A DNA stretch of 64,000 bases from the NCBI RefSeq assembly GCF_026788005.1, contig NZ_JABEPE010000003.1:62001-126000 (forward strand), in the 5' to 3' direction. Below the pieces are notes generated by a model, which was not told the DNA's origin, searched no databases, and saw only the letters and a program-made list of their open reading frames with translations. Positions 1-12,089 of this stretch are shown here, piece after piece (the stretch's first letter is position 1; each line of letters opens with the position of its first letter). The position numbers were made by a program, and so were the translations under genes. The DNA is from Alteromonas sp. a30 (GTDB taxonomy: Bacteria > Pseudomonadota > Gammaproteobacteria > Enterobacterales > Alteromonadaceae).

Positions 1-1110
1 ATCTTTCGCATGCATTTGTACAATGCGACCAAAACGCTCTTTCTTCCCTTTAACCGAGTTAAACACGGCATCACCAGTGTTCACTACACCGGAATAGCAA
101 CGGAAGAAAGTTAATGTACCAACGAATGGATCAGTGGCGATTTTAAACGCAAGCGCTGCAAAAGGCTCTTTATCATCAGCGGGACGCTCACCTTCTGACT
201 CTTTTGCATCATCCAAAATACCTCTGATAGGCGGAATGTCGGTTGGCGATGGCAAAAACTCAATAACTGCATCAAGAACAGCCTGAACACCTTTATTTTT
301 GAATGCAGAACCACATGCAGCCAACACGATCTCGTTATTCAAAGTACGAATACGAAGCCCTTCTTTAATTTCAGCTTCGCTTAATTCGCCACCCTCGAGA
401 TACTTTTCCATTAACTCTTCATTTGCCTCAGCAGCAGCTTCAATCATTTCACTGCGTAGTGCTTCTGCTTCATCCAAGAGTTCTGCCGGGATGTCTTCGT
501 AATTGAAAGTCATACCCTGATCTGATTCGTTCCAATTGATCGCTTTCATCTTGAAAAGATCAATCACGCCCTTAAAGTTTTCTTCAGCACCAATATTCAA
601 TTGAATCGGAACACAATTCGCTCCCAGACGGTTACGAATTTGCTCAACGACTCGATTAAAATCAGCACCAGCACGGTCCATTTTGTTAACGAAAACCATG
701 CGAGGAACACGGTACTTATCAGCTTGTCTCCATACTGTCTCTGACTGCGGCTCAACACCAGAAGAACCACAGAAGACAACTACGGCACCATCTAATACCC
801 GTAAGGAACGTTCTACTTCAATAGTGAAATCAACGTGTCCAGGAGTATCAATGATATTGATACGATGTTGTTCGAATTGCTGTTGCATACCTTGCCAAAA
901 ACAAGTGGTTGCAGCAGAAGTGATTGTGATACCACGCTCTTGTTCCTGCTCCATCCAGTCCATGGTGGCTGCACCATCATGGACTTCACCGATCTTGTGT
1001 GACAAGCCGGTATAAAACAACACACGCTCTGTGGTGGTTGTTTTACCAGCGTCAACATGAGCACAGATCCCAATATTACGGTAGCGTTCTATAGGGGTAG
1101 TACGTGCCAT
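1..1110 (-). CDS. fusA: Elongation factor G (5' part; runs off the window)
   Basis: The first 370 codons of the translocation GTPase EF-G, which moves tRNAs and mRNA through the ribosome after peptide bond formation and works with RRF in recycling. The frame begins [14 protein letters not shown], followed by the P-loop AHVDAGKTT, the G2 region with RGITIT, the switch II motif DTPGHVDF and the NKMD guanine-specificity motif. This is the standard N-terminal G domain; domains II to V lie beyond the window edge. It is the third gene of the str operon (rpsL-rpsG-fusA), 42 bases after rpsG, and tuf would be expected further downstream. The start ATG is preceded by a GAGGAAAC ribosome binding site. 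Identification is secure; only the 3' part is missing. Confidence 0.97.
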   Translation of the reverse strand, partial: MARTTPIERYRNIGICAHVDAGKTTTTERVLFYTGLSHKIGEVHDGAATMDWMEQEQERGITITSAATTCFWQGMQQQFEQHRINIIDTPGHVDFTIEVERSLRVLDGAVVVFCGSSGVEPQSETVWRQADKYRVPRMVFVNKMDRAGADFNRVVEQIRNRLGANCVPIQLNIGAEENFKGVIDLFKMKAINWNESDQGMTFNYEDIPAELLDEAEALRSEMIEAAAEANEELMEKYLEGGELSEAEIKEGLRIRTLNNEIVLAACGSAFKNKGVQAVLDAVIEFLPSPTDIPPIRGILDDAKESEGERPADDKEPFAALAFKIATDPFVGTLTFFRCYSGVVNTGDAVFNSVKGKKERFGRIVQMHAKD

Positions 1111-1152
1111 AGTTTCCTCTCAATTAGCCTACAAATATACTGTAGTAGATGA

Positions 1153-1623
1153 CTACCAACGGTAGTGAGCGAATGCTTTGTTCGCTTCAGCCATACGGTG
1201 AACATCTTCACGTTTCTTAACAGCTGAACCTTTGTTCTCGGATGCATCAAGCATCTCTGCCGCTAAACGGTGAGCCATTGACTTCTCACCACGCTTACGA
1301 GCAGCATCTACCATCCAACGCATACCAAGCGCGTTACGACGAACAGGACGAACCTCTACAGGCACCTGATAAGTAGAACCACCCACACGGCGAGATTTAA
1401 CCTCGACAGATGGACGAATGTTGTCTAGTGCTTCTTCGAAAATAACCAAATGGTCTTTGCCTACTTTTTCAGCAGCAATATCGAGTGCACCGTAAACGAT
1501 CTTTTCAGACGTGGATTTTTTGCCGTCTAACATGACAACATTGATAAACTTAGCGAGTAATTGTGATCCGAACTTAGGATCCGGTAGGATTTTACGCTGT
1601 CCTACGACTCTTCTTCTAGGCAT
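1153..1623 (-). CDS. rpsG: 30S ribosomal protein S7
   Basis: S7 is the primary assembly protein of the 30S head and contacts 16S rRNA and the E-site tRNA. The 156-residue product is the normal bacterial length. It starts [16 protein letters not shown] and carries the conserved central segment with [12 protein letters not shown] and RRNALGMRW, ending with the helix that contains AHYRW. It lies 75 bases after rpsL and 42 bases before fusA, the classical str operon order. In enterobacteria S7 represses its own operon by binding the rpsL-rpsG intercistronic RNA. The 75-base spacer here could hold a similar structure, but I did not find a convincing one. Confidence 0.98.
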   Translation of the reverse strand: MPRRRVVGQRKILPDPKFGSQLLAKFINVVMLDGKKSTSEKIVYGALDIAAEKVGKDHLVIFEEALDNIRPSVEVKSRRVGGSTYQVPVEVRPVRRNALGMRWMVDAARKRGEKSMAHRLAAEMLDASENKGSAVKKREDVHRMAEANKAFAHYRW

Positions 1624-1698
1624 CTTAATTCTCCGACTTTTTTCAGGATAATCCCAAAACGTTAATGTTTAATGTTTGGCCTTACTAACGGAGAACCG

Positions 1699-2073
1699 TT
1701 AAGACTTGGGCCTTTTCGCACCGTACTTGGAGCGAGCTTGCTTACGATCTTTAACACCTGCGCAGTCCAAAGTACCGCGAACAGTGTGATAACGAACACC
1801 CGGTAAGTCTTTAACACGACCACCACGGATAAGAACAACGCTGTGCTCTTGCAAGTTGTGGCCTTCACCACCGATATACGAACTTACTTCAAAGCCATTC
1901 GTTAAACGAACACGACACACTTTACGAAGTGCCGAGTTTGGCTTCTTAGGAGTGGTTGTATATACACGAGTACATACACCACGACGTTGTGGACAAGCTT
2001 GCAATGCAGCAACGTTGCTTGGAACAACTTTGCTACGGCGAGGCTTGCGCACCAACTGGTTAACTGTTGCCAT
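1699..2073 (-). CDS. rpsL: 30S ribosomal protein S12
   Basis: S12 sits at the decoding centre and controls translational accuracy. The 124-residue protein contains [14 protein letters not shown] and the [15 protein letters not shown] loop. Both lysines whose substitution classically gives streptomycin resistance (family positions about 43 and 88) are present, so the sequence predicts a streptomycin-sensitive S12. This is the first gene of the str operon. The ATG follows an AGGAG ribosome binding site at good spacing, and a consensus promoter lies about 100 bases upstream. Confidence 0.98.
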   Translation of the reverse strand: MATVNQLVRKPRRSKVVPSNVAALQACPQRRGVCTRVYTTTPKKPNSALRKVCRVRLTNGFEVSSYIGGEGHNLQEHSVVLIRGGRVKDLPGVRYHTVRGTLDCAGVKDRKQARSKYGAKRPKS

Positions 2074-2170
2074 TATTAGCTCCTAATTACGACAAATTTT
2101 CAGGACGGAAACTCTTTTTGAGATGTTTCCAAGACAAAAAATCCACTATACCCATAACGAGGGTCGCGGC

Positions 2171-2199
2171 ATTCTAATGATCGAAGTTTAGTCTGTCAA
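2171..2199 (-). promoter_or_regulatory. Sigma-70 promoter of the str operon (rpsL-rpsG-fusA)
   Basis: Read on the minus strand there is a perfect -35 TTGACA (2194-2199), a 17-base spacer and a -10 TAGAAT (2171-2176). Transcription would start near 2163-2165 and leave a leader of about 90 bases before rpsL. The match is near-consensus and correctly placed, as expected for a ribosomal protein operon. Confidence 0.85.
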
Positions 2200-2276
2200 C
2201 CCACGGGGTTTAGATATAAAAAACAAGGCTGGAAAAACGGGGATAATCCCGGTTGGGATAAGAGATTATGTGAGAA

Positions 2277-2309
2277 AAGTAAAGGTGACTCAATACTTGA
2301 GTCACCTTT
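2277..2309 (-). terminator. Intrinsic terminator of the rpoBC operon
   Basis: A perfect 13-base-pair inverted repeat (AAAGGTGACTCAA / TTGAGTCACCTTT, 3-base loop) lies just after the rpoC stop codon. On the minus strand it is followed by ACTTTTCT. It separates the rpoBC transcript from the str operon promoter downstream. Confidence 0.85.
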
Positions 2310-2316
2310 CTATATT

Positions 2317-5300
2317 TTACTCTTCTGATGTAGAAGAGCTATTGCTTACTTCTGCATTCAATGCTTCGGTAAGTGCTTGTTCTGCTTCTTCTGCTGAAAC
2401 AGATAACTCTTCTGCTTCAACAACTCGAGACTCCAGACGACGTTTGTGATACGCCAAGCCAGTACCGGCAGGAATTAAGCGACCAACAATAACGTTCTCT
2501 TTCAAGCCTCTCAGATCGTCACGCTTACCTTGAACTGCCGCTTCGGTAAGAACACGTGTTGTTTCTTGGAACGATGCTGCTGAGATAAACGACTCTGTGG
2601 AAAGAGACGCTTTAGTAATACCCAACAATTGAACTTCATATTCTGCTGGAATCTTACCCTGTTGCTCTAGTTCACGGTTAGCAATGCTTACATCTGAAAC
2701 TTCACACTGCTCACCTTCGAGGAACATAGTGTCACCCGGATGTGTAATCACACACTTACGCAACATCTGACGAATAACAACTTCGATGTGCTTATCGTTA
2801 ATTTTTACACCCTGTAAGCGATAAACTTCTTGAACCTCGTTGACGATATAGTTTGAAACTGCACTGATACCACGAAGACGAAGAATGTCATGTGGAGACT
2901 CAGGACCGTCAGCGATAACCTCACCTCGTTCAACACGCTCACCTTCGAACACGTTAAGCTGACGCCACTTAGGAATCATTTCTTCGTATGCGTCACCTTG
3001 CTCAGGTGTGATAACAAGACGTTTCTTGCCTTTCGTCTCTTTACCAAAGCCCACAGAACCAGAGATTTCCGCCAAGATAGCTGGCTCTTTTGGTTTTCTC
3101 GCTTCGAACAAGTCCGCTACGCGAGGAAGACCACCCGTGATGTCACGAGTCTTCGAGCTTTCTTGCGGGATACGTGCTAACACATCACCTGGACGCGCAG
3201 TCGCACCATCAGAAATCTCAATCGTGGTAAAGCTTGGTAAACGAATCTCTTGCAAGCCCACTTCTTCAATATCAAGAATAAGCTTGGGTTCTTTCGCAGC
3301 CGCTTTCGCCAAATCCTTAACAACAACACGAGAAAGACCAGTGATGTCATCTTGTTGCATTTCAGTGTTACTGTCATCAATATCAGCAAAGGTAATTTTC
3401 GCTGTACGTTCAGTCACAATTGGATGCGAATGCGGATCCCAGTTAGCAACAATTTCACCGGAACTAACCTGAGCACTATCATCAACCTGTAGGATCGCAC
3501 CATAAGGCACTTTATAACGCTCTTTCTCACGACCGAATTCATCGATAACCGTTAGCTCAGTTGAACGAGAAACAATAACGATCTTGTCGTCGGTATTACG
3601 AACATACTTAGCATTATGCATCTTCAAGGAGCCATCGTTCTTAATTTGAACGCTGTTCTCCGCCGAGGCTCTAGATGCCGCACCACCAATGTGGAACGTA
3701 CGCATGGTAAGCTGTGTACCTGGTTCACCGATTGACTGAGCGGCAATTACGCCCACGGCTTCACCCGGTGCAACCATATGACCTCGAGCCAAATCACGAC
3801 CATAACATTTAGCACATACACCAAAGTCGTTCTTACAGGTAATAACCGAACGAACAATAACTTGGTCTACGGAATTTGCTTCAAGTAAATCAACCAGTTT
3901 TTCGTCTAACAGTACATTACGCTCTACTAACACTTCATCAGAGCCTGGTTTGATTACGTCTTCAGCAACAACACGACCTAGTACACGCTCTCTAAGTGGT
4001 TCAACAACATCACCACCTTCAATTAGCGGCTTCATAATGATGCCTTCAAACGTGCCACAGTCGTCGTTGTTAATAACAACGTCTTGGGCTACGTCAACCA
4101 AACGACGAGTCAAGTAACCTGAGTTAGCTGTCTTCAATGCAGTATCGGCCAAACCTTTACGCGCGCCGTGGGTCGAGATGAAGTACTGAAGTACGTTCAA
4201 ACCTTCACGGAAATTAGCCGTAATCGGTGTTTCGATGATTGAACCGTCTGGTTTCGCCATCAGACCACGCATACCCGCCAACTGACGAATTTGAGCGGCA
4301 CTACCACGAGCACCAGAGTCGGCCATCATGTAAACGGAGTTGAAAGAATCTTGCTCTTCCATTTCACCATCACGATTCAAAACTTGTTCTTTGGACAAGT
4401 TCGACATCATGGCTTTTGAAACACGTTCGTTGGCAGCAGACCAAATATCAATAACTTTGTTGTAGCGCTCACCCGCGGTAACAAGACCTGATTGGAATTG
4501 GTCCTGGATTTCGGCAACTTCTTGCTCTGCGCTGTCGATAATCTCTGATTTCTCATCAGGAATTACCATATCATCAATACCGATTGAAGCACCTGCTTTC
4601 ATTGCATAGTGGAAACCGGTATACATAATTTGGTCGGCTGTAAGTACTGTTTTCTTCAAACCAAGACTACGATAACAAGCATTTAGCAAACGAGAAATTT
4701 GCTTTTTGCCCATCGCCAAGTTCATTAGTTCGAATGGAATACCTTCTGGCAAACACAAAGATAAAATGGCGCGGCCGACTGTCGTATCGATCAGTTCAAC
4801 CTTTTCAGAAACATTACCGTCTTTATCAATCTTTACGTTGTTCAAACGAACTTTTACGCGAGCGTGTAAATCGGCAACACCTGTTCTATATGCCTTTTCA
4901 GCTTCTTTCACGTTTGCAAACGCCATGCCTTCGCCTTTCGCATTAATGCGATCACGCGTCATGTAGTACAAACCTAATACAACGTCCTGTGAAGGTACGA
5001 TGATTGGCTCACCGTTCGCTGGCGATAAGATGTTGTTAGTCGACATCATCAATGCACGCGCTTCAAGCTGTGCTTCAATGGTTAACGGCACGTGTACCGC
5101 CATTTGGTCACCGTCGAAGTCAGCGTTGTATGCCGCACACACTAGTGGGTGCAACTGAATCGCTTTACCTTCGATTAGAATCGGTTCAAATGCTTGGATG
5201 CCGAGTCTGTGAAGCGTTGGCGCACGGTTAAGTAAAACCGGATGCTCTCGGATGACTTCATCTAAAACGTCCCATACTTCCGGTGCCTCTCGCTCTACCA

Positions 5301-6498
5301 TTTTCTTAGCAGCTTTAATGGTCGTTGCTAAGCCACGGCCTTCTAACTTGCCGTAAATAAAGGGTTTGAACAACTCCAAAGCCATTTTCTTAGGAAGACC
5401 ACATTGGTGTAGGCGTAATGTAGGACCAACGGTAATTACAGAACGACCAGAATAGTCAACACGCTTACCAAGTAGGTTTTGACGGAAACGACCTTGCTTA
5501 CCTTTAATCATGTCAGCAAGCGATTTTAATGGACGCTTGTTAGAGCCGGTGATCGCACGACCACGACGTCCATTATCAAGTAACGCATCCACCGCTTCTT
5601 GTAACATACGTTTCTCGTTACGAACGATGATGTCAGGCGCTGCTAAATCTAATAATCTTTTCAGACGGTTGTTACGGTTGATTACACGACGATATAAATC
5701 GTTCAAATCAGAGGTCGCAAAACGACCACCGTCTAACGGTACCAACGGACGAAGGTCAGGTGGCAATACTGGTAACACCGTCATGATCATCCACTCAGGC
5801 TTGTTACCTGACTGCTGGAAAGACTCCAACAATTTCAAACGCTTAGTGATTTTCTTACGTTTTGTTTCTGAAGTAACAGAAGGCAATTCTTCACGCATTG
5901 ATGCCACATCAGCATCAACATCTAAAGCAAGCAACAAATCAAAAATAGCCTCTGCGCCCATTTTTGCTTCAAACTCGTCACCGTGCTCTTCTAACGCATC
6001 TAGATACTCTTCTTCAGTCAATAGTTGACTTGCTTCAAGTGTAGTCATACCGGGTTCAGTAACTACGTATGACTCGAAGTAAAGTACGCGTTCAATATCA
6101 CGCAATGTCATATCGAGCATTAAGCCGATACGAGATGGCAGTGATTTCAAAAACCAAATATGTGCAACAGGGCTTGCTAACTCAATGTGGCCCATACGTT
6201 CACGACGCACTTTCGTTAGCGTTACTTCAACGCCACATTTTTCACAGATAACACCACGGTGCTTCAAGCGCTTGTATTTACCACACAAGCACTCGTAATC
6301 TTTTGTAGGACCAAAGATGCGTGCACAGAATAAACCATCTCGCTCTGGCTTGAAGGTACGATAGTTAATCGTTTCTGGCTTTTTCACTTCACCGTACGAC
6401 CATGAGCGGATCATGTCTGGTGATGTAAGACCAATTCGAATCTGATCGAATTCTTCTGTTTTATTTTGCTGTTTGAGAAACTTAAGTAAGTCTTTCAC
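2317..6498 (-). CDS. rpoC: DNA-directed RNA polymerase subunit beta'
   Basis: The largest RNA polymerase subunit, 1393 residues, close to the usual gammaproteobacterial 1400. The N-terminal zinc ribbon is visible with its cysteine pairs in CLCGKYK and CEKCGVEV. The catalytic aspartate loop [14 protein letters not shown] coordinates the active-site magnesium. A second zinc site ([15 protein letters not shown]) and the trigger-loop region with [16 protein letters not shown] follow. The C-terminal tail is short and Glu/Ser-rich. The gene starts 84 bases after rpoB and ends at a strong terminator, so the two subunits are co-transcribed. No disruption is seen. Confidence 0.99.
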   Translation of the reverse strand: MKDLLKFLKQQNKTEEFDQIRIGLTSPDMIRSWSYGEVKKPETINYRTFKPERDGLFCARIFGPTKDYECLCGKYKRLKHRGVICEKCGVEVTLTKVRRERMGHIELASPVAHIWFLKSLPSRIGLMLDMTLRDIERVLYFESYVVTEPGMTTLEASQLLTEEEYLDALEEHGDEFEAKMGAEAIFDLLLALDVDADVASMREELPSVTSETKRKKITKRLKLLESFQQSGNKPEWMIMTVLPVLPPDLRPLVPLDGGRFATSDLNDLYRRVINRNNRLKRLLDLAAPDIIVRNEKRMLQEAVDALLDNGRRGRAITGSNKRPLKSLADMIKGKQGRFRQNLLGKRVDYSGRSVITVGPTLRLHQCGLPKKMALELFKPFIYGKLEGRGLATTIKAAKKMVEREAPEVWDVLDEVIREHPVLLNRAPTLHRLGIQAFEPILIEGKAIQLHPLVCAAYNADFDGDQMAVHVPLTIEAQLEARALMMSTNNILSPANGEPIIVPSQDVVLGLYYMTRDRINAKGEGMAFANVKEAEKAYRTGVADLHARVKVRLNNVKIDKDGNVSEKVELIDTTVGRAILSLCLPEGIPFELMNLAMGKKQISRLLNACYRSLGLKKTVLTADQIMYTGFHYAMKAGASIGIDDMVIPDEKSEIIDSAEQEVAEIQDQFQSGLVTAGERYNKVIDIWSAANERVSKAMMSNLSKEQVLNRDGEMEEQDSFNSVYMMADSGARGSAAQIRQLAGMRGLMAKPDGSIIETPITANFREGLNVLQYFISTHGARKGLADTALKTANSGYLTRRLVDVAQDVVINNDDCGTFEGIIMKPLIEGGDVVEPLRERVLGRVVAEDVIKPGSDEVLVERNVLLDEKLVDLLEANSVDQVIVRSVITCKNDFGVCAKCYGRDLARGHMVAPGEAVGVIAAQSIGEPGTQLTMRTFHIGGAASRASAENSVQIKNDGSLKMHNAKYVRNTDDKIVIVSRSTELTVIDEFGREKERYKVPYGAILQVDDSAQVSSGEIVANWDPHSHPIVTERTAKITFADIDDSNTEMQQDDITGLSRVVVKDLAKAAAKEPKLILDIEEVGLQEIRLPSFTTIEISDGATARPGDVLARIPQESSKTRDITGGLPRVADLFEARKPKEPAILAEISGSVGFGKETKGKKRLVITPEQGDAYEEMIPKWRQLNVFEGERVERGEVIADGPESPHDILRLRGISAVSNYIVNEVQEVYRLQGVKINDKHIEVVIRQMLRKCVITHPGDTMFLEGEQCEVSDVSIANRELEQQGKIPAEYEVQLLGITKASLSTESFISAASFQETTRVLTEAAVQGKRDDLRGLKENVIVGRLIPAGTGLAYHKRRLESRVVEAEELSVSAEEAEQALTEALNAEVSNSSSTSEE

Positions 6499-6531
6499 AA
6501 TGTTCTCCCAACGGAGTCAATCAACCTGACT

Positions 6532-6555
6532 AGGCTGTAACAAATGCTACAGCCT
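6532..6555 (-). other. Inverted repeat in the rpoB-rpoC spacer
   Basis: An 8-base-pair stem (AGGCTGTA / TACAGCCT) with an 8-base loop sits between the rpoB stop and the rpoC start. No U-run follows on the minus strand, so it is not an intrinsic terminator. It may be an mRNA processing or stability element; its function is inferred only from position. Confidence 0.4.
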
Positions 6556-6582
6556 AAACCAACTGCTCTAAACCAGAGCGCC

Positions 6583-9500
6583 CTATTGTTCTTCCAACTC
6601 AATGTTGATACCCAGAGAGCGAATCTCTTTCAACAATACGTTGAATGATTCTGGCATTCCAGGGTCCATGCTATGGTCACCATCGACGATGTTCTTATAC
6701 ATCTTCGTACGACCATTCACGTCGTCAGATTTAACTGTCAACATTTCTTGTAAGGTGTAGGCAGCACCGTATGCTTCTAGTGCCCATACCTCCATCTCAC
6801 CGAAACGTTGCCCACCGAACTGAGCTTTACCACCTAACGGCTGCTGCGTTACCAAGCTGTACGAACCAGTAGAACGAGCGTGCATTTTGTCGTCTACCAA
6901 GTGGTTCAGTTTCAGCATGTACATGTAACCCACTGTTACCGGACGTTCAAATTCCTGACCAGTACGACCATCAAATAACGTGATTTGTCCACTTTCTGGA
7001 ATATCAGCGAGTTTAAGTAGCTCTTTAATTTCAAGTTCAGTAGCACCATCGAATACTGGCGTTGCAGTTGGTACACCTTTGCGCAAGTTATGTGCCAAAC
7101 GTCTCACTTCATCGTCAGTGAATGTTGTAAGATCAACCGTTTGTCTGCATCGACCTGCATCATATACTTGCTGGATAAATTCTCTTAACTTAGCGAGTTC
7201 TTGCTGCTCTTTGATCATGCGATCAATCTTCACGCCAAGACCATTTGCAGCCATACCCAAGTGAGTTTCAAGGATCTGACCGATGTTCATACGCGAAGGT
7301 ACGCCCAGCGGGTTAAGTACGATGTCAACAGGCGTACCATTTTCATCATAAGGCATGTCTTCAACTGGCTGAATGGATGAGATAACACCTTTGTTACCGT
7401 GACGACCTGCCATTTTGTCACCCGGTTGAATACGACGTTTAACCGCTAAGTAAACTTTAACAATTTTAAGAACACCTGGCGCTAGGTCATCACCCTGTGT
7501 GATTTTGCGACGCTTAGCTTCAAACTTCTTATCATAGTCAGCTTTAATTTCAGCAAATTGGTCTGCACTTTGCTCTAATTCAGCTTGCGCATCTTCATCG
7601 CTTAGTGGTAAATCAAACCATTTCTCTCTTGGCAAGGTATCTAGTTTCTCAGACGCAACACCATTATTAACTAAAAGGTTACGAGTACGAGCAAAGATGT
7701 CATCTGCCAAAATATTGAATACATCAGTTAAATCTTTCTTAACCTGACGCAACTGCATATCTTCAATTTCAAGCGCACGTTTGTCTTTTTCTACACCATC
7801 ACGAGTGAATACTTGTACGTCAATAACCGTACCATGAACACTATTTGGAACACGTAGAGATGTATCTTTAACGTCGGACGCTTTTTCACCAAAGATTGCA
7901 CGCAATAGCTTTTCTTCTGGCGTTAGTTGAGTTTCACCTTTAGGCGTTACCTTACCAACAAGAATATCACCGCCTTTAACCTCTGCACCGATATAAACAA
8001 CACCTGACTCATCAAGTTTGCTTAATGCAGATTCACCCACATTCGGAATATCAGAAGAAATTTCCTCTGGACCTAGCTTAGTGTCACGAGCAATACAGCT
8101 CAATTCCTGAATATGAATCGTTGTGAAGCGATCTTCCTGAGCCACACGCTCAGAGATAAGGATTGAATCCTCGAAATTAAAACCGTTCCAAGGCATGAAA
8201 GCGATACGCATGTTCTGACCAAGCGCCAATTCGCCAAGGTCTGTAGAAGGACCATCAGCCATAACATCACCGGCATTAACAGGTTCACCAACGTTTACAG
8301 TCGGCTTCTGGTTAATACAAGTATTTTGGTTTGAACGCGTGTATTTAGTTAAGTTGTAAATATCGATGCCGGCTTCGCCTGGCATTAGCTCACTATCGTT
8401 AACTTTAACAACGATACGGCTAGCATCTACATAATCAATTACACCACCGCGCTTGGCGACAACCGTTACCCCTGAATCGATAGCAACGGTTTTTTCCATG
8501 CCTGTACCCACTAGTGGCTTTTCAGCTTTTAGCGTTGGCACAGCTTGACGTTGCATGTTCGAGCCCATCAAGGCACGGTTAGCATCATCATGTTCTAGGA
8601 ATGGGATGATACTTGCTGCAACGGAAACAATCTGCTGCGGTGCAACATCCATATAAAGAATGTCTTCGCGTGGCATTAAGGTGAATTCACCTTTATGACG
8701 ACAGGGTACTAAGTCATCAGCAAGACGGCTGTCTTCTGTTAACTTTGCGCTCGCCTGAGCGATAGGGAACTGACCTTCTTCAATTGCAGAAAGGTAATCC
8801 ACATCATCCGTCACTACACCATCAACAATTTTACGATACGGTGTTTCAAGGAAACCATAATCGTTAGTTCGCGCATAACTTGATAATGAGTTAATCAAGC
8901 CGATGTTTGGACCCTCAGGGGTTTCAATTGGACATACACGACCGTAGTGAGTTGGGTGAACATCTCGAACTTCGAATCCTGCACGTTCACGCGTAAGACC
9001 ACCGGGGCCTAATGCTGAAACACGGCGTTTATGTGTTACTTCCGATAACGGGTTATTTTGGTCCATAAACTGAGATAGCTGGCTGGAACCAAAGAACTCT
9101 TTAACGGCAGCGGAGATCGGCTTAGCGTTGATCAAGTCTTGCGGCATGATGCTATCCAAATCGCCAAGACTTAAGCGCTCTTTAACAGCTCTTTCAACAC
9201 GCACCAAACCAACACGGAATTGGTTTTCTGCCATCTCACCTACGCTACGAATACGACGGTTGCCCAAGTGATCAATATCATCAACTTCATCCTTACCGTC
9301 ACGAATCGCAATTAGGCGACGCATAACCTCAACAATATCTTCTTTACAAAGCGTGCCTTCACCCGTTGACTCTGAACGGCCAAGACGACGATTGAACTTC
9401 ATACGGCCTACTGCTGATAGGTCATAGCGTTCTTCAGAGAAGAATAAATTGTCGAATAAAGTTTCTGCTGCGTCTTTTGTTGGTGGTTCACCGGGACGCA

Positions 9501-10611
9501 TCATACGATAAATTTCTACTAGCGCTTCTAAACGGTTGGAGCTTGGGTCGATACGCACAGTATCAGAGATATATGAACCGTGATCGAGCTCATTGATGTA
9601 AAGCGTTTCGAAGGTGTCATAACCGCCAGTTCTAAGTGCAGCTAGACGCTCTAAAGTAACTTCATCATTAGCGTTAACAATGACTTCACCCGTCGCTTCA
9701 TCAACGTAAGTGGTAGCAAATACTCGGCCGATTAAGAATTCTGCCGGTACTTCTAGCTCATTGATACCTGCCTTTTCCATCTGACGAGTATGACGAGCAG
9801 ATACACGACGACCTGCTTCAACAAGTATATTCCCTTCACCATCTTTGATGTCGAACTTCGCTGTTTCACCGCGTAAACGTTCAGGGATAATACCCATCAT
9901 GAATTCACGCTCAGTAATACGAACGGTTTCTTTATCGAAGAATAAACCTAGAATTTCTTCCGTTCCCATATCCATAGCGCGAAGGATAATGGTGGCAGGC
10001 AATTTACGACGACGATCTATACGTACAAATAAATTATCTTTCGGGTCAAATTCAAAATCTAACCAAGAACCACGGTAAGGGATAACGCGAGCATTATAAA
10101 GTACCTTACCTGAAGAGTGAGTTTTTCCACGGTCATGATCAAAGAATACACCGGGAGAACGGTGTAATTGAGAAACGATAACACGCTCAGTACCATTAAT
10201 AACAAAAGTGCCCGTATCGGTCATTAATGGGATTTCACCCATATACACTTCTTGCTCTTTAATATCTTTTACTGTGCCTGGAGCCGCTTCTTTATCATAT
10301 AAAACTAGACGAAGCTTAACTCGAAGAGGAGCTGAATAAGTCAACCCACGAATCTGACATTCTTTTACGTCAAATACTGGCTCACCTAAACGGTAGCTCA
10401 CATATTGTAACTCTGAATTACCAGAGTAACTTTTGATTGGGAATACCGAGCGGAACGCCGCTTCCAAGCCATACTGACCATCGGAATCAACTTCAATAAA
10501 TTTACGGAATGAATCGAGTTGAATCGAAAGAAGGTAAGGTATTTCCAAAACTTGGGGGCGTTTGCCAAAGTCCTTGCGGATACGTTTCTTTTCGCTATAA
10601 GAGTAAACCAT
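6583..10611 (-). CDS. rpoB: DNA-directed RNA polymerase subunit beta
   Basis: The 1342-residue product matches the E. coli length exactly. The rifampicin-binding cluster is present in wild-type form: [29 protein letters not shown], then the conserved region [16 protein letters not shown]. The C-terminal segment with [14 protein letters not shown]-like residues (here [14 protein letters not shown]) and [18 protein letters not shown], which interlocks with beta', is intact. The ATG begins [16 protein letters not shown], the normal family start. It lies 271 bases downstream of rplL with an attenuator-like hairpin in between, as in other gammaproteobacteria, which helps set RNA polymerase levels below those of L7/L12. 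Confidence 0.99.
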   Translation of the reverse strand: MVYSYSEKKRIRKDFGKRPQVLEIPYLLSIQLDSFRKFIEVDSDGQYGLEAAFRSVFPIKSYSGNSELQYVSYRLGEPVFDVKECQIRGLTYSAPLRVKLRLVLYDKEAAPGTVKDIKEQEVYMGEIPLMTDTGTFVINGTERVIVSQLHRSPGVFFDHDRGKTHSSGKVLYNARVIPYRGSWLDFEFDPKDNLFVRIDRRRKLPATIILRAMDMGTEEILGLFFDKETVRITEREFMMGIIPERLRGETAKFDIKDGEGNILVEAGRRVSARHTRQMEKAGINELEVPAEFLIGRVFATTYVDEATGEVIVNANDEVTLERLAALRTGGYDTFETLYINELDHGSYISDTVRIDPSSNRLEALVEIYRMMRPGEPPTKDAAETLFDNLFFSEERYDLSAVGRMKFNRRLGRSESTGEGTLCKEDIVEVMRRLIAIRDGKDEVDDIDHLGNRRIRSVGEMAENQFRVGLVRVERAVKERLSLGDLDSIMPQDLINAKPISAAVKEFFGSSQLSQFMDQNNPLSEVTHKRRVSALGPGGLTRERAGFEVRDVHPTHYGRVCPIETPEGPNIGLINSLSSYARTNDYGFLETPYRKIVDGVVTDDVDYLSAIEEGQFPIAQASAKLTEDSRLADDLVPCRHKGEFTLMPREDILYMDVAPQQIVSVAASIIPFLEHDDANRALMGSNMQRQAVPTLKAEKPLVGTGMEKTVAIDSGVTVVAKRGGVIDYVDASRIVVKVNDSELMPGEAGIDIYNLTKYTRSNQNTCINQKPTVNVGEPVNAGDVMADGPSTDLGELALGQNMRIAFMPWNGFNFEDSILISERVAQEDRFTTIHIQELSCIARDTKLGPEEISSDIPNVGESALSKLDESGVVYIGAEVKGGDILVGKVTPKGETQLTPEEKLLRAIFGEKASDVKDTSLRVPNSVHGTVIDVQVFTRDGVEKDKRALEIEDMQLRQVKKDLTDVFNILADDIFARTRNLLVNNGVASEKLDTLPREKWFDLPLSDEDAQAELEQSADQFAEIKADYDKKFEAKRRKITQGDDLAPGVLKIVKVYLAVKRRIQPGDKMAGRHGNKGVISSIQPVEDMPYDENGTPVDIVLNPLGVPSRMNIGQILETHLGMAANGLGVKIDRMIKEQQELAKLREFIQQVYDAGRCRQTVDLTTFTDDEVRRLAHNLRKGVPTATPVFDGATELEIKELLKLADIPESGQITLFDGRTGQEFERPVTVGYMYMLKLNHLVDDKMHARSTGSYSLVTQQPLGGKAQFGGQRFGEMEVWALEAYGAAYTLQEMLTVKSDDVNGRTKMYKNIVDGDHSMDPGMPESFNVLLKEIRSLGINIELEEQ

Positions 10612-10815
10612 GGATTCCTCAGTCTGCTGATTTTTGACCCTGTTGCCGTCGTAACGTCGACAATTCTCAGCACCGTTTTAGATAACGCTTACTGACCAAT
10701 ACTTTTTACTAAAAACGCAAAGGCATTGGTTTAATAAAAATTATTATAGATAACGTTTCCTCGCGCCGTATAAAGGATAGGCAATCAACGGTGAAGCTGC
10801 ACTATCCTACAGCGC

Positions 10816-10846
10816 AAAAAGGCTGGAGGTTAATAAACCACCAGCC
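10816..10846 (-). terminator. Attenuator hairpin between rplL and rpoB
   Basis: On the minus strand GGCTGG and GGTT arms pair with AACC and CCAGCC around a short loop, with one internal mismatch, and the stem is followed directly by TTTTT. The position matches the partial terminator known in the E. coli rplJL-rpoBC operon. I therefore read it as an attenuator that allows read-through into rpoB. Confidence 0.75.
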
Positions 10847-10882
10847 TACGCCATTTCTGGCTGTAACCTGTCGGATGACAAA

Positions 10883-11257
10883 TTACTTAAGTTCAACCTC
10901 AGCACCAGCTTCTTCAAGCTCTTTCTTAAGTGCTTCAGCTTCATCCTTAGAGATAGCTTCTTTGATAGCTTTAGGAGCTGATTCAACCAACTCTTTAGCT
11001 TCTTTAAGGCCAAGACCAGTTGCGCTGCGAACAGCTTTGATAACTGCAACTTTGTTACCGCCGATACCAGCAAGAACAACGTCGAATTCAGTTTTTTCTT
11101 CAGCTGCTTCAGCTGCTGCAGCTGGACCAGCTGCTACTGCTACTGCTGCAGTTGCTTCTACGCCGAATTTTTCTTCAGCTGCTTCGATTAGCTCTACCAA
11201 TTCCATAACTGGCATTTCAGCAATCGCGTTCAAGATATCTTCTTTAGTTAGAGCCAT
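10883..11257 (-). CDS. rplL: 50S ribosomal protein L7/L12
   Basis: The acidic stalk protein of the large subunit, which recruits EF-G, EF-Tu and initiation and release factors. The 124-residue product has the N-terminal dimerisation segment [20 protein letters not shown], an alanine-rich hinge (about residues 35-55), and the C-terminal domain with [20 protein letters not shown]. It lies 60 bases downstream of rplJ, with which it forms the L10(L12)4 complex. Length and sequence are typical. Confidence 0.98.
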   Translation of the reverse strand: MALTKEDILNAIAEMPVMELVELIEAAEEKFGVEATAAVAVAAGPAAAAEAAEEKTEFDVVLAGIGGNKVAVIKAVRSATGLGLKEAKELVESAPKAIKEAISKDEAEALKKELEEAGAEVELK

Positions 11258-11317
11258 TTCTCTAAACTCCTGGGTTTAAAATGTTAATACAAATATTCGT
11301 TTTTAGAGACACTAAAA

Positions 11318-11836
11318 TTATTTAGTATCTTTAATAGCCGCCAGCACGCGTGCAAATTTGGTAGGTACTTCGTTGATAGTACGTACAAACTTGCCAACAG
11401 GTGCTTTGAAGGTAGCAAGAAGTTTTGCTAACGCTTCGTCGCGTGTCGGAAGTGAAGCCACTGCGTCCAATTTTTCTGGACCAAGTAAGCCGCTGCCGAT
11501 AGAAAGAGCTGTAACTTGTAGCTTGTCATTTTCTTTAGAAAAATCTTTGAAAAGACGAGCTGCACCACCCGGGGCATCCATAGAGAAGCCATAGATAAGT
11601 GGACCCGTTAAAGCACTGTTCAAATCTGCAAATTTGCTGTCTGCTAACGCACGCTTAGCAAGTGTATTTCTGATAACTTTCAGATATACGCCCTGCTCGC
11701 GAGCTTTAACGCGTAAAGCAGTTAAGTCAGCAACTTCCAAACCGCGATATTCAGCGACGGCGACGGATAGAGCTTCAGATGCAACGTTACTTACTTCAGC
11801 AACGATCTCTTTTTTTGCTTCTAAACCTAATGCCAC
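11318..11836 (-). CDS. rplJ: 50S ribosomal protein L10
   Basis: L10 anchors the L7/L12 dimers to the ribosomal stalk and, bound to L12, represses its own translation. I place the start at GTG 11836 ([15 protein letters not shown]...), giving 172 residues, because this matches the family N-terminus. An AAGAGGTGATCTCA stretch gives a good ribosome binding site there. A GTG nine bases upstream lies inside that binding site and is unlikely to be used. Conserved features include [15 protein letters not shown] and RNTLAKRAL. The gene is preceded by a leader that resembles the L10-binding mRNA structure. Confidence 0.97.
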   Translation of the reverse strand: MALGLEAKKEIVAEVSNVASEALSVAVAEYRGLEVADLTALRVKAREQGVYLKVIRNTLAKRALADSKFADLNSALTGPLIYGFSMDAPGGAARLFKDFSKENDKLQVTALSIGSGLLGPEKLDAVASLPTRDEALAKLLATFKAPVGKFVRTINEVPTKFARVLAAIKDTK

Positions 11837-11971
11837 TGAGATCACCTCTTAGTTACTGAGAATTGGCAAAGCCGCTTCCCAGAGTTCATAGATTGGCAAC
11901 GCCATACTTTGTTTCCAAAGTGCTTTGCTACCGTTCCACGGTGTTCATTTTCCCCAGAGAGTCTGAGTCGA

Positions 11972-12040
11972 ACCACCGTCTGCGTAGGTTGTTAGATTAA
12001 GTAGTTCTGACAAAGTCAAACCACACCTACGGTCTTGGAC
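11972..12040 (-). promoter_or_regulatory. L10(L12)4-binding leader of rplJL (autoregulatory RNA)
   Basis: Read on the minus strand the region contains CCAAGACCGTAGGTG, then a CTACTTAATC segment, then CCTACGCAGACGGTGG. The GTAGG and CCTAC arms can pair. This block resembles, as I remember it, the conserved gammaproteobacterial rplJ leader, where L10(L12)4 binds and blocks translation. It lies about 135 bases upstream of the rplJ start, consistent with that role. The sequence pattern is clear; the regulation is taken from the family. Confidence 0.7.
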
Positions 12041-12041
12041 G

Positions 12042-12076
12042 GGAGCTTGATTTTTCTTTTGGAAAATCCAAGCTCC
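12042..12076 (-). other. Hairpin after rplA
   Basis: GGAGCTTG (minus strand) pairs with CAAGCTCC, with further A/T pairing towards the loop. There is no U-run after the stem, so transcripts probably continue into rplJ. It may be an RNA processing site or a weak pause between the L11-L1 and L10-L12 cistrons. Confidence 0.5.
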
Positions 12077-12089
12077 AACCCACATTCAA

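Noticed and set aside
5510-6028. 172-codon plus-strand open frame inside rpoC
   Set aside because: Antisense shadow of a highly conserved gene, with no binding site and a Ser/Arg-rich translation typical of reverse frames.
10791-11279. 162-codon plus-strand open frame over rplL
   Set aside because: Ala/Ser-rich mirror of the L7/L12 hinge. The real gene is on the minus strand.
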